A stretch of DNA of 64,000 bases from Bacteroidota bacterium (GCA_016713645.1 JADJOU010000007.1:62001-126000), one strand, 5' to 3'; positions 24,125 through 33,708 are shown, counted from the first letter of the stretch. The notes: a model not told the origin generated them from the sequence alone. Numbers and translations are program-made.

Positions 24125-27100
24125 TTGAACAACAAATTGAAAAGTTTCGATTTAAATTATTCAAGAAGCTTAAAACATCTCAAATGGTTTAAGGTACTCC
24201 TTTTCGGATTTGTCCTCATATTCGGAACTAGCCGGATATATGCTCAATGCAAGCCTTTTGAAAAAACAATACTCGAAAACAATCCTTGTAAAATTGATTA
24301 CGATGCGCTTGTATTAGGATATCTTCAATCTGCGCTCAGAATGGCAGATGGAAAGGTAAAAGTATGGGGAAAAAGCGTTGACAATAGCGGCAATTCTCAA
24401 TTGATTCAGCCTCAATTATTGGACAGTATAAATTATCCTGCGATGCGAGGAATCTTGCTCAGATATGCAATAGGTTCTGATCAAGGGGCCATACAAATGA
24501 TTGTATTAACTACGCAAGGTTTATTTGTTATGGGACAAAATGCGACTGTGATTAATGCATCATTGACTTCAGGCAAAGTATTTCAAAAATTAATTGTTAA
24601 TGGAAAGTCGGATGGATTGCCGAGTGGCGTCTTTCCTGCCGATGTAAAAATGATGTTTGCTTCTGGCGGAGCCTTAGCGATCACCACATATGCTGGCTTG
24701 GTCTATACATTGCTTTCTCAAAATACCAATTGGATTCAAGTGGAAACTAGCAATGGTATTCCGCTGAGCAATATTTGCGTTTGCAGAGGCGCTTCAAACA
24801 ATCCAGATGTCAATTTTATTGCTCTTAAATCAGACAATACATTGTGGACATGGGGTACAAATACCTATTTGGGGAATAATACCGGTCAAACTTCCAGAAT
24901 ATACGCCACTCAAATGTCTAAACCCAATGCGCTCGATACGATTAAAATGATTGGGATGACGAATGCATTATCTTATTATGCATTAAACACTGCTGGGATG
25001 CTATATAGCTTGGGCACCAATGATCAAAGACAATTAGGGGATTTTACAACCCAAGAGCGCAGAGTTTGGATTGTACCAAAAAAACCAAATGGAGATAGTT
25101 TTAAGGATGTAATTTGGATAAGCCCTAACGAGCATGATAGAAGTTTTGCTTCAATAAATGTTCTAACTAAAACAGGGAGATTGTTTTCATGGGGAAACGA
25201 TAATAGTAGTATGATAGGTAGAGATAAATCTTCTGCTGTAAATCCTTTGACACCGCCGAGCATAGATTCAAATCAACAAATTAGCTTTGTGGGAACAGGG
25301 GGGAATTTTTCCCTTCTTTGGAAAAAAGATTCGCTGCAGCATTGTTTTGTAGGACAAAAGAAAGATGGGTCAATGGGCGATGGAACAACTTCTACGGAAA
25401 ATGTTGAAAGTTATGATTGCATTAGAAGTTCAGTGGCTGCGATATGTCCCTATAAGCCAAATGCAGGAAGTGATCAAATTATATGTAGCGGAAGTCGGGC
25501 GTATTTGAGAGGAATTAATCCCATAATTGGACAATGGATTGCTAAGGCCGATAATCCAAAGTATGCCACACTTAGCAGTATTGGTTTAGGCGAAGCATAT
25601 GTCGATTTTTCCGATTCCGCAAAAGGGGATTATTATTTCATCTTTGACGAAATGCTTCGTGATACAGTGAAAATTACGGTTAATTCAAAGCCATCTGCAG
25701 GTGCAGATTTAATCAATCAATGTGGTGGACAGAATGTTACATTGACGGGAACTTCACCAGCAACTGGAACATGGACAGCTCAGTCTGGAAACCCTGTTGG
25801 AGCAGTATTGGGAAGTTCTTCTGGTGGAATTGCGAATGTGAGTTTTACAAATGTATCTACAGGCATATATCGTTTTATTTATACGGCAAGTACATGCCCC
25901 GATACAATGAATGTGATTGTTACAAGTAAACCATCTGCAGGCGCAGACCAAATTGGTCAGTGCGGAGGACAGAATGCGACATTAGCTGGAACACTCCCAA
26001 CAACTGGCACATGGACTGCACATGCGGGAAATCCAGCAGGCGCAAGCGTTGGTTCAACGACTACAGGAATTGCAACCGTCAATTTTACCAATACAGCATC
26101 AGGTATTTATAGCTTTATTTATACTGCGAATGGATGTGCCGATACAATGACCATCACCGTTTCCAATAAACCAATTGCAGGGGTTGATCAAACCGGTCAG
26201 TGTGGAGGACAGAATGCAATAACGACAGGAACCTTCCCAACAACTGGTACATGGACTGCACAAACGGGCAATCCAGCAGGAGCGACAGTTGGAGCGACAT
26301 CAGCGGGAATTGCTACGGTCAATTTTGCAAATACATCAACAGGCGTTTATGGCTTTATATATAATGCGAATGGATGCAGCGATACGATGACGATCGCGGT
26401 TAACAATAAACCATCTGCGGGTGCTGACCAAATCAATCAGTGCGGAGGTAAAAGTGCGACCTTGACAGGAACACTCCCAACAACGGGCACATGGACAGCA
26501 CAAGCGGGTAATCCAGCAGATGCGACTGTAGGTGTAACCTCAGCTGGAATAGCCAATGTAAACTTCGCCAATACAGCATCAGGCGTTTATAGCTTTATTT
26601 ATACTGCAAATGGTTGCACAGATACAATGACGATTACCGTTACCAATAAACCAATTGCAGGCGCAGACCAAATTGGTCAGTGCGGTGGACAGAATGCAAC
26701 ATTAACAGGAACCTTCCCAACAAATGGTACATGGACTGCACAAACTGGCAATCCAGCAGGAGCTGCAGTTGGCTCAACAACCGCGGGAATTGCTACGGTC
26801 AATTTTGCAAATACATCAACAGGTGTTTATAGCTTTATCTATACCGCGAATGGTTGCAGCGATACGATGACGATGGCGGTTAACAATAAACCATCTGCGG
26901 GTGCTGACCAAATCAATCAGTGTGGAGGTAAAAGTGCGACATTGACTGGAACACTCCCAACGACAGGCTCATGGACAGCACAAGCGGGTAATCCAGCAGG
27001 AGCGTCAGTAGGTCCAACAGTAGGGGGAATAGCCACAGTGAACTTTGCCAATACATCATCGGGAATTTACCGCTTTATCTATACTGCCAATGGATGCAGC

Positions 27101-28948
27101 GATACAATGGCCATCACAGTTAACAATAAACCAATTGCTGGCGCAGACCAAATTGGTCAGTGTGGTGGACAGAATGCTAATTTAATTGGAACATCACCAG
27201 CGACAGGCATTTGGACTTCACTAATAAACAATCCAGCTGGCGCATCAGTAGGAGCAACTGCAGCAGGCATTGCGATAGTGCATTTTAACGATACGTCAAA
27301 AGGAGCATATCAATTCAAATATACATCAAATTCTTGCTCAGACACCATGACTATATTTGTAAATCGCAAGCCAATTGGTATAACAAGTAGCGATAAATTA
27401 TGCCTAGGTACATCTACTACTTTGACCGGCTTGTTTCCCAATACAGGGAAATGGGTAAGCTTGTTTGATAATCCTTTTGGTATGACACTTGGTGCAACTG
27501 ATAGTGGCATCGCAAAAGTCTATTCTATGGATACTTCATCGAGGCCGTTTAGATTCGAATATAGTGCCAATGGTTGTTCTGATACGATTGCTTTGAATAG
27601 CCTTGCCAAGCCAAATGCTGGAATAGATCAAATGGGTTTTTGCGGTGGCTCTCAGACAATTTTAAAGGGAATCGCTCAAGACACTGGCTCATGGATATCC
27701 ATGAATACTAATCCAAATAATTATTTTATTGACGACAAGAAATATGGATGGGCAGATCTGCGGTTTTCCGATTCGTCAAATGGAATTTATCAATTTATTT
27801 ATCGTGTAAATACTTGCCTTGATACTGTTTCAATTCAAGTGAATAATAAGCCAAATGGAGGCCCAGATATCATCACACTTAGCAATAAAGTGATAAATTT
27901 AAAAGGACAATTCCCAGATACGGGCAATTGGTTCCCATTATTACCCTATTATGAAGGGATGACCTTGGATACAACTATTGCAGGTTTAGCAAGATTGCAA
28001 ATTAAGGATTCTGTAGTTGGAAGTTTCGGCTTTGTATATCGCGCAAACGGCTGCTCCGATACTATGTTTGTAATTGTGAGTTTAAAATTGCCAAATAATA
28101 AACCAATTGCAAAAGACGATTCGCTTTTCGTAAGAAGAGCTGTGATCTATCAATTGAATGTGGCGAAGAATGATTTAGATTTTGATACTGATACACTTCA
28201 AGTATCTATTTTGAGATATACGAAAGTGGGGTCCTCTAGTGTGTCAGGAAACCTTATACTTTATTTTTTAAATACAGATTTTTTTGGTACCGATACTTTG
28301 ATTTATCAAATTTCAGATAGCAAAGGGGGCTTAGACACGGCATATGTTTTCTTTATCCGAAGAGAATATTTTATTAAGGCCAATGATGATTATATTAGAA
28401 CTTTAGATTCAACGGTCAAAGGCAATGTGCTAGACAACGATAATTATCCAATTGAACTTAAGACATTCGTGCGGGTTTTAATCAAACAAGCGAGCAAACA
28501 AAGTGGCTCTTTTGAATTGAATAGTGAGGGAGAATTTTCATATACTGCTGTAAAAGTGCAGGATAAATACGATTATGTCTTGTATCAATTATGCGCTATT
28601 ACGGATGAACAAGATACTATCTGCGATTATGCTTGGATTTATCTTCAAAATCAGGGATTGCCTGTCGTCTCTGATTTAATATCACCCAATGGAGATGGCA
28701 ATAATGATGAGTTGGTAATAAAAGACATTGAGAAATTGAATAATGGAGGGATGAAAATATACAATCGCATGGGTGATCTGGTTTGGATAAGGAAAGTTTA
28801 TGATAACGATGATCCATTTAAGGGATTGGGAATGGATAATGAGAATCTGCCAACAGGAACCTATTATTATCTATTGAAGTATTCATCTAAGGCAAATGGA
28901 ATTGAAGAAGATCGATATTTATCAGGTTTTATCGAACTCCAAAAGTAG
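24125..28948 (+). CDS. Second T9SS type B adhesin, paralogue of the giant adhesin (intact)
   Basis: A 1,607-aa intact frame. Order: signal peptide (about 20-41), RCC1-like head (44-440), eleven 80-aa Ig-like units (443-1320), two Big/cadherin-like domains (1322-1510), and a type B sorting domain (1515-1607, SPNGDGNNDELVIKD and MKIYNRMGDLVW). Head, Ig-like units and tail all match the giant adhesin, but the 292-aa units are absent. An in-frame TGA at 24104 leaves only TTG at 24125 or ATT codons as starts; I use TTG. The next in-frame ATG lies beyond the signal peptide. It probably shares the SprF/OmpA partners upstream. Because it is intact, it serves as the template for reading the broken giant gene. 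Confidence 0.88.
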   Translation: MNNKLKSFDLNYSRSLKHLKWFKVLLFGFVLIFGTSRIYAQCKPFEKTILENNPCKIDYDALVLGYLQSALRMADGKVKVWGKSVDNSGNSQLIQPQLLDSINYPAMRGILLRYAIGSDQGAIQMIVLTTQGLFVMGQNATVINASLTSGKVFQKLIVNGKSDGLPSGVFPADVKMMFASGGALAITTYAGLVYTLLSQNTNWIQVETSNGIPLSNICVCRGASNNPDVNFIALKSDNTLWTWGTNTYLGNNTGQTSRIYATQMSKPNALDTIKMIGMTNALSYYALNTAGMLYSLGTNDQRQLGDFTTQERRVWIVPKKPNGDSFKDVIWISPNEHDRSFASINVLTKTGRLFSWGNDNSSMIGRDKSSAVNPLTPPSIDSNQQISFVGTGGNFSLLWKKDSLQHCFVGQKKDGSMGDGTTSTENVESYDCIRSSVAAICPYKPNAGSDQIICSGSRAYLRGINPIIGQWIAKADNPKYATLSSIGLGEAYVDFSDSAKGDYYFIFDEMLRDTVKITVNSKPSAGADLINQCGGQNVTLTGTSPATGTWTAQSGNPVGAVLGSSSGGIANVSFTNVSTGIYRFIYTASTCPDTMNVIVTSKPSAGADQIGQCGGQNATLAGTLPTTGTWTAHAGNPAGASVGSTTTGIATVNFTNTASGIYSFIYTANGCADTMTITVSNKPIAGVDQTGQCGGQNAITTGTFPTTGTWTAQTGNPAGATVGATSAGIATVNFANTSTGVYGFIYNANGCSDTMTIAVNNKPSAGADQINQCGGKSATLTGTLPTTGTWTAQAGNPADATVGVTSAGIANVNFANTASGVYSFIYTANGCTDTMTITVTNKPIAGADQIGQCGGQNATLTGTFPTNGTWTAQTGNPAGAAVGSTTAGIATVNFANTSTGVYSFIYTANGCSDTMTMAVNNKPSAGADQINQCGGKSATLTGTLPTTGSWTAQAGNPAGASVGPTVGGIATVNFANTSSGIYRFIYTANGCSDTMAITVNNKPIAGADQIGQCGGQNANLIGTSPATGIWTSLINNPAGASVGATAAGIAIVHFNDTSKGAYQFKYTSNSCSDTMTIFVNRKPIGITSSDKLCLGTSTTLTGLFPNTGKWVSLFDNPFGMTLGATDSGIAKVYSMDTSSRPFRFEYSANGCSDTIALNSLAKPNAGIDQMGFCGGSQTILKGIAQDTGSWISMNTNPNNYFIDDKKYGWADLRFSDSSNGIYQFIYRVNTCLDTVSIQVNNKPNGGPDIITLSNKVINLKGQFPDTGNWFPLLPYYEGMTLDTTIAGLARLQIKDSVVGSFGFVYRANGCSDTMFVIVSLKLPNNKPIAKDDSLFVRRAVIYQLNVAKNDLDFDTDTLQVSILRYTKVGSSSVSGNLILYFLNTDFFGTDTLIYQISDSKGGLDTAYVFFIRREYFIKANDDYIRTLDSTVKGNVLDNDNYPIELKTFVRVLIKQASKQSGSFELNSEGEFSYTAVKVQDKYDYVLYQLCAITDEQDTICDYAWIYLQNQGLPVVSDLISPNGDGNNDELVIKDIEKLNNGGMKIYNRMGDLVWIRKVYDNDDPFKGLGMDNENLPTGTYYYLLKYSSKANGIEEDRYLSGFIELQK
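25453..28090 (+). repeat. Array of eleven 80-aa Ig-like units in the second adhesin
   Basis: The same 240-bp unit family as at 1609-5330, but more diverged from copy to copy. Units alternate between an INQCGGKS type and an IGQCGGQN type, then decay toward the C-terminus. The frame is fully open, in contrast to the giant gene's array. Confidence 0.88.
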
Positions 28949-28976
28949 AGAAGTGATCTCTAATCTCCAAAATCCA

Positions 28977-29010
28977 AAGAATCGCAGCTATGCGTCTGCA
29001 AATGATTCTT
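28977..29010 (+). terminator. Possible hairpin after the second adhesin
   Basis: AAGAATC pairs with GATTCTT (7 bp), with an inner GCAG/CTGC stem and a small bulge, 29 nt after the stop codon. The following tract is not a clean T run, so it may be an RNA-processing hairpin instead. Confidence 0.35.
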
Positions 29011-29160
29011 CTATCTATTTCAATCTATTTCTCTAGATTTGTTCAATCTTTTGAATAAGGGGACATGGAATTTTTTTGCAAATAAAATTGTTCCTATGAC
29101 GCGCAGATTGCACTTTTTTTATCTTTTTTCAATCGAATTCAATTTAATAAGACCTATTTT

Positions 29161-29445
29161 ATGTCATTTATTTTAGAAATTTATCAAGAACAAACACCGA
29201 ATCCAGAGAGTTTAAAGTTCTTATTCAATAAAATGCTCCTTCCATACGAGATTATCGAGTGTAAGAAAAAGGAGGATTGTGAAGATTCCCCCTTAGCGAA
29301 ATCCCTATTCGAGAAATTTGATTGGGTGAGCAATGTATTCATATCAAATAATTTTATCACGATTACTAAAAGTACGGACACTGATTGGTATGAATTAATG
29401 CCAGAAATGAAGAATTTCTCAAAATGTATGTATCGACAAGTTTAG
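29161..29445 (+). CDS. Nfu-type iron-sulfur carrier, N-terminal fragment (whole gene 29161-29741)
   Basis: The first 80 residues (EIYQEQTPNPESLKFLFNK) match the Nfu N-terminal domain (PF08712). A frameshift at about 29420-29430 separates it from the NifU-like C-terminal domain in the next frame. Joined length is about 193 aa, normal for this two-domain form. By family, it receives and delivers [4Fe-4S] clusters in the cytoplasm. Confidence 0.8.
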   Translation: MSFILEIYQEQTPNPESLKFLFNKMLLPYEIIECKKKEDCEDSPLAKSLFEKFDWVSNVFISNNFITITKSTDTDWYELMPEMKNFSKCMYRQV

Positions 29446-29741
29446 AAGTCGTCACGAAGTCTTTTTTGGAGTCTAAAATCAAAGAAAGACAAGCTGTTGA
29501 GAATCCAGAAGATATTGATACTAAAATTAAGGGTTTATTGGAGAAATATGTCAAACCTGCTGTCGAAATCGATGGAGGTCATATCGCCTTTAAGTCATTT
29601 GAAAATGGAGTTGTCACCTTGATTATGCAAGGATCATGCAGCGGTTGCCCATCTTCCAATATTACCTTAAAGTCTGGTATTGAAGGACTTCTAAAACGCA
29701 TGGTACCTGAAGTAGTTGAAGTAGTCGCAGATGCGGGTTAA
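29424..29741 (+). CDS. Nfu-type iron-sulfur carrier, C-terminal NifU-like fragment
   Basis: Holds the NifU-like domain (PF01106): KYVKPAVEIDGGHIAF, then the cluster-binding CSGC motif in GSCSGCPSSN, ending in VPEVVEVV. The two cysteines of the CxxC bind the cluster between two subunits. The real reading frame enters from the upstream fragment; the ATG at 29424 is not a true start. Confidence 0.82.
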   Translation: MYVSTSLEVVTKSFLESKIKERQAVENPEDIDTKIKGLLEKYVKPAVEIDGGHIAFKSFENGVVTLIMQGSCSGCPSSNITLKSGIEGLLKRMVPEVVEVVADAG

Positions 29742-29779
29742 ATTTTTCGCTAAAAGGAAATAAAACAAGAAATTGCAAG

Positions 29780-30070
29780 ATGGAAGAGAAACTGTCAAAT
29801 ATTCAAAAGCTTTCTGAAGCATTGGCAAAAAAATATTCAGCCCTGAAAATTGAACTAGAAACCGCTAAGGATGAGCGTTATTTGCTAAAAAATGAGTTGG
29901 AAGCTCAAATAAAAATCAACGAACATCTGTTGAATCAAATAAAAATATCTAAATTAGCACGCAATATTAAAAGTGAAGAAGGGGACAATGCAAATCAATC
30001 TGAAATTAAAAGCAAAATTCAGGAGTTCATTAAAGAGATTGATAAATGTGTAGCAATTTTGAATAGTTGA
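29780..30070 (+). CDS. Small coiled-coil protein upstream of zapA (ZapB-like by position)
   Basis: A 96-aa protein of almost pure heptad character (residues 1-60: ALAKKYSALKIELETAKDER), with a charged linker and a second helix. It has no signal peptide. It ends 1 nt before the zapA start codon, so the two are surely co-transcribed. Its shape and place suggest a division-associated partner of ZapA, analogous to ZapB, but this is inference and not a family match I can prove. Confidence 0.7.
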   Translation: MEEKLSNIQKLSEALAKKYSALKIELETAKDERYLLKNELEAQIKINEHLLNQIKISKLARNIKSEEGDNANQSEIKSKIQEFIKEIDKCVAILNS

Positions 30071-30071
30071 T

Positions 30072-30377
30072 ATGGAAGATAAAGACTTTATAATCAGTAT
30101 TAATATAGTCATAGCAGATAGACCATATCCTCTAAAAATCAAAAGAAGCGAGGAGGACAAAGTGAGAAAAGCAGCTAAAATAATCAATGATAAAGTCAGA
30201 GATTTTCAGCTTAATTATGGCGGTAAAGACAAACAAGACTTTTTAGCCATGGCATCGCTCCAATTTATGTTGGAAAAACTAAATAGCAGCGACCAATCAC
30301 ATTCTGTTCATCCCTCCGCAATGGCTCAAATAGACCAAATTCAACAAGTCCTTCAAGATGCGTTGAAAGAGGCTTAA
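30072..30377 (+). CDS. zapA: Cell division protein ZapA
   Basis: 101 aa, the usual length. It shows the ZapA N-terminal fold (IVIADRPYPLKIKRSEEDKV), RKAAKIINDKVRDFQ, and a C-terminal coiled coil. ZapA binds FtsZ in the cytoplasm and stabilises the Z ring. It sits between a coiled-coil gene and the RNase Y gene, a common order in Bacteroidota. Confidence 0.85.
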   Translation: MEDKDFIISINIVIADRPYPLKIKRSEEDKVRKAAKIINDKVRDFQLNYGGKDKQDFLAMASLQFMLEKLNSSDQSHSVHPSAMAQIDQIQQVLQDALKEA

Positions 30378-30437
30378 TAAGGCACGATTGAAGCAAATGC
30401 TTCCCTTTTATAAATTTATAAATTAAAAAAGAAGTCA

Positions 30438-31232
30438 ATGAATGTAGGAATAGTAGCAGCGATTGTAGCTGCAGTAGGAGCTTTAGCAGCTTTTGTAGGA
30501 ATTACCATCGGGAAAAAATCAGCCAATAAAGAGGCAAGAAAGGAAGAAGAAGAAGCAAAAAAAGAAGCCGCTCGAATCCTCGATAAAGCTAAATCAGAAG
30601 CGGAAAGCATCCAAAAGGATAAATTGCTTGAAACCAAAGAGCAAATTTTGCAAAAGCGCACCCAGTTTGAAAAAGAGCATCAAGATAGAGATTTGAAGCT
30701 CCAACAAAGGGAGAATGACTTTAAAAACAAGAGCAATTCCCTCAACCAAAAAATTGAAAACGCCTCTCGCAAAGAGAAAGAAGCGGAAGATATCAAAACA
30801 AATCTCAGCAAACAACTCGAGACATTGAATACCCGCAAAGAGGAATTGGATAAGCAATACGATACGTATCAAAGTCATTTGGAGAAAATCTCCGGTTTGT
30901 CCAAAGAAGAGGCCAAAGAGCAATTGATTAAAACATTGCGGTCTCAAGCGGAGACGGAAGCCCTAAAACAGGCTAAGGTCGTGGTTGATGAGGCAAATGC
31001 AAAAGCCAATAAAGAAGCAAAGAAAATCATCATCCAGACGATTCAGCGAACTGCTTCTGAGCATACCATTGAGAATACTGTTTCTGTATTCAACTTGGAA
31101 AGTGACGATATCAAAGGGCAAATCATCGGTAGAGAGGGAAGAAATATCCGTGCATTGGAATCAGCTACTGGTTGCGAACTCGTAGTAGATGATACCGGAG
31201 GCAATCATCATTTCAGGATACGATCCAATTAG
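30438..31232 (+). CDS. rny: Ribonuclease Y, N-terminal fragment (whole gene 30438-32010)
   Basis: Holds the single N-terminal membrane helix (residues 3-23), a long charged coiled coil (25-190) and the KH domain (IIGREGRNIRALE, about 228-240). The frame is lost at about 31192, where the expected DDTPEAI needs four C but only two are present. The joined protein is about 523 aa, normal for RNase Y, a membrane-bound endoribonuclease that starts mRNA decay. The break in such a conserved gene argues for consensus error. Confidence 0.85.
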   Translation: MNVGIVAAIVAAVGALAAFVGITIGKKSANKEARKEEEEAKKEAARILDKAKSEAESIQKDKLLETKEQILQKRTQFEKEHQDRDLKLQQRENDFKNKSNSLNQKIENASRKEKEAEDIKTNLSKQLETLNTRKEELDKQYDTYQSHLEKISGLSKEEAKEQLIKTLRSQAETEALKQAKVVVDEANAKANKEAKKIIIQTIQRTASEHTIENTVSVFNLESDDIKGQIIGREGRNIRALESATGCELVVDDTGGNHHFRIRSN

Positions 31233-32010
31233 AAGAGAGGTGGCGCGTCTTTCATTGCAGCGTTTGGTTACAGATGGAAGAATTCACCCAGCTCGTATTG
31301 AAGAGGTGGTCGCTAAAACTAAAAAACAATTAGAAGAGCATATCGTCGAAATCGGAGAGCGAACAGTCATCGATTTAAATATTCAAGGCTTACACCCAGA
31401 ATTGGTGCGATATGTAGGTAGAATGAGATTCAGATCGTCGTATGGTCAAAATCTATTGATGCACAGTCGCGAAGTGGCTAATCTCTGCGCAACCATGGCA
31501 GCTGAATTGGGCTTAAATCCTAAACTCGCTAAGAGAGCAGGATTATTGCACGATATCGGTAAAGTGCCTGATGAAGAATCTGAACTTTCACATGCACTCT
31601 TAGGAATGAAATTGTGCGAGAAGTATGGTGAACATGCAGCTATCTGCAATGCCGTAGGTGCCCACCACGACGAAATCGAAATGAAATTTGTGATTTCTCC
31701 AATTATTCAAGCTTGTGACTCTATCTCTGGCGCGAGACCAGGAGCGCGACGCGAGGTGATGGAGAGCTATATGAAGCGAATCCAAGAATTAGAACAACTC
31801 GCTGGAGCATATAATAGTGTAGAGAAAGCTTATGCCATCCAAGCAGGACGTGAATTGAGGGTAATCGTAGAAAGTGAAAAAGTGAATGACAAAGAGTCTG
31901 AAGAATTGTCATTTGAAATCGCCAATAAAATTCAAAATGAGATGACTTATCCTGGTCAAATCAAAGTGACGGTTATTAGAGAAAAAAGGACGGTTAACGT
32001 AGCGAAGTAA
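31189..32010 (+). CDS. rny: Ribonuclease Y, C-terminal fragment (HD domain)
   Basis: Continues directly with PEAIIISGYDPIRREVAR, then the HD phosphohydrolase domain: LLMHSREVANL, GLLHDIGK (metal-binding His-Asp) and GAHHDEIE, and the RNase Y C-terminus (ELRVIVESEKV, PGQIKVTVIRE). All HD-domain metal ligands are visible, so the enzyme should be active once the frame is joined. Confidence 0.87.
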   Translation: MIPEAIIISGYDPIRREVARLSLQRLVTDGRIHPARIEEVVAKTKKQLEEHIVEIGERTVIDLNIQGLHPELVRYVGRMRFRSSYGQNLLMHSREVANLCATMAAELGLNPKLAKRAGLLHDIGKVPDEESELSHALLGMKLCEKYGEHAAICNAVGAHHDEIEMKFVISPIIQACDSISGARPGARREVMESYMKRIQELEQLAGAYNSVEKAYAIQAGRELRVIVESEKVNDKESEELSFEIANKIQNEMTYPGQIKVTVIREKRTVNVAK

Positions 32011-32020
32011 TTTCAAGCTT

Positions 32021-32254
32021 ATGTTGCGAACTTGCATTTATTTAATTCCATTGTTCATGCTAAATGCTTGTATGCATTGCGAATTGTGCAGGATTAACGA
32101 AGCAGTTTGGAAAGGAGCAGATTCAATCAGAACAACAACGTATCTTGAAGAGTATTGCGGCGAAGGTATTGATGAAGTAAATAAGACATCATTTACACTC
32201 AAAGATAAAACAGATACGAGCATTACCGTAATTAGAAAAACGTTTTGTCATTAA
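32021..32254 (+). CDS. Small cysteine-rich lipoprotein
   Basis: 77 aa. The signal peptide ends in a lipobox (LNAC, Cys17), followed at once by CMHCELC, and single Cys later and at the C-terminus. It starts 10 nt after the RNase Y stop. No known family comes to mind. The clustered cysteines could bind a metal or form disulfides. Confidence 0.6.
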   Translation: MLRTCIYLIPLFMLNACMHCELCRINEAVWKGADSIRTTTYLEEYCGEGIDEVNKTSFTLKDKTDTSITVIRKTFCH

Positions 32255-32315
32255 AGATTAACTTGTTTTTTTAGTTTTTTGATATTATCTTGCAATGAGC
32301 ATATCCCAATTTCCT

Positions 32316-32513
32316 ATGAAGCATATTTTATTTTTAATTGCATTATCTTCGGCAATCACTTCTTGTTCTAAACTTGAATGTATTGAATGCCCTGGCGTCA
32401 TGTATTGCTATGATAATTTTAGTGGTTCACTCGAACAAAAAGGCTATGGTACATGGTCTGCATTCAAAGAGATTCAATTGAAAAATGTGGATTGCAACTT
32501 AGTGGCCAGATAA
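32316..32513 (+). CDS. Small cysteine-rich lipoprotein
   Basis: 65 aa from the ATG at 32316. An ATG at 32295 adds seven residues, but the later one gives a standard signal peptide (MKHILFLIALSSAITSC, Cys17). After the lipobox come CSKLECIECPGVMYC and one late Cys. Layout is like the preceding gene, so the pair may be distant duplicates. It ends 10 nt before the M20 gene. Function unknown. Confidence 0.6.
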   Translation: MKHILFLIALSSAITSCSKLECIECPGVMYCYDNFSGSLEQKGYGTWSAFKEIQLKNVDCNLVAR

Positions 32514-32523
32514 TTCATCTTCT

Positions 32524-33708
32524 ATGGCACTAGAGAAAATCCGTGAAATAAATCAATCTATTTTCAGCGATATTGTTGGATTTAGGCAGCATATGCATCG
32601 ATTTCCCGAACTCTCTTGGGAGGAGAGCAATACCGCAGCGTATGTCGAATCTATCCTCGAAAAACATCAAATTTCATTTAGTAGAATTGCTGTGAATGGC
32701 GTCGTTGCCATTATTCACGGAAGTAATTCAAGTAAAAAGTGCATCGCATTGCGCGCAGATATGGATGCATTGCCCATTCACGAACTGAGTACAGCCAAAT
32801 ATTGCAGCACCATTCCCAACGTCATGCATGCATGCGGACACGATGTGCATACCGCGAGTTTATTGGGTACTGCCATTATATTGAATGCCTTGAAAAATGA
32901 ATGGGAGGGAAGTGTCAAATTGATATTCCAACCTAGTGAGGAAAAGCAACCGAGTGGAGCGAAAGCGATGATTGATGCTGGAGTATTGAGCAATCCAAAG
33001 GTAGACGCGATACTCGGTCAGCATGTAACACCTGAATTAGAAGTAGGCAAAATAGGCTATCGCGCAGGAAAGTTTATGGCTTCCGCCGATGAATTATACA
33101 TCAAAGTAATTGGAAAAGGCGGTCACGCTGCATCACCGCACAAATGCATTGACCCCATTCTCATCGCATCTCATATCGTTATTGCCCTGCAACAATTGGT
33201 GAGTAGAAATGCTTCGCCGATTATTCCTACTGTGCTCTCTATAGGCGATATCAGTGGAAAAGGCGCGACCAATATCATCCCGGATTTTGTAGAGATGAAG
33301 GGAACATTGCGCACATTTGACGAAAAATGGAGAAGTGAAATGCACCAAAAAATTGTAGATATTTGTGAGAGTATTGCAACAGGCATGGGGGGAAAAGTAG
33401 AAGTGCATATTCCTCCAGGCATTCCCTATGTTGAAAATAATATAGATCTCACCAATCAATTTGTTGAATTTTCAAAAACGTATTTGGGGGATGATAAAAT
33501 AGTAGAGATGGATATTAGAATGGGTGCGGAAGATTTCTCCTATTACACGCATCAAGTGCCTGCATTTTTTTATCGTTTGGGCACAGGCAATATCTTTAAA
33601 GGCATCACTGCCAATATACATACCCCGAATTTCGATATCGACGAAGAGGCCTTTAGGCACAGCAGTGGATTAATGGCTTTTGTAGCGATTGAGATGTTGA
33701 AAAAATAG
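32524..33708 (+). CDS. M20 family metallo-amidohydrolase
   Basis: 394 aa, the usual length for the M20D group (hippurate / N-acyl-amino-acid / IAA-amino-acid hydrolases). Motifs: ALRADMDALPI (about 79), MHACGHDVH with metal-binding Cys and His (101-109), QPSEE (catalytic and metal Glu, about 140), GGHAASPH dimerisation-domain motif, and GAEDFSYY near the C-terminus. No signal peptide, so cytoplasmic. It probably cleaves the amide bond of an N-acylated amino acid or aminated aromatic; the exact substrate cannot be read from sequence. Confidence 0.88.
   Translation: MALEKIREINQSIFSDIVGFRQHMHRFPELSWEESNTAAYVESILEKHQISFSRIAVNGVVAIIHGSNSSKKCIALRADMDALPIHELSTAKYCSTIPNVMHACGHDVHTASLLGTAIILNALKNEWEGSVKLIFQPSEEKQPSGAKAMIDAGVLSNPKVDAILGQHVTPELEVGKIGYRAGKFMASADELYIKVIGKGGHAASPHKCIDPILIASHIVIALQQLVSRNASPIIPTVLSIGDISGKGATNIIPDFVEMKGTLRTFDEKWRSEMHQKIVDICESIATGMGGKVEVHIPPGIPYVENNIDLTNQFVEFSKTYLGDDKIVEMDIRMGAEDFSYYTHQVPAFFYRLGTGNIFKGITANIHTPNFDIDEEAFRHSSGLMAFVAIEMLKK

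Noticed and set aside
24103..24200. ATG at 24103 as start of the second adhesin
   Set aside because: It is in another frame and runs into a stop after about 30 codons; the signal peptide lies in the frame of the TTG at 24125.
30378..30437. 6S RNA next to zapA, as in Enterobacteria
   Set aside because: The gap between zapA and rny is only 60 nt, too short for 6S RNA.
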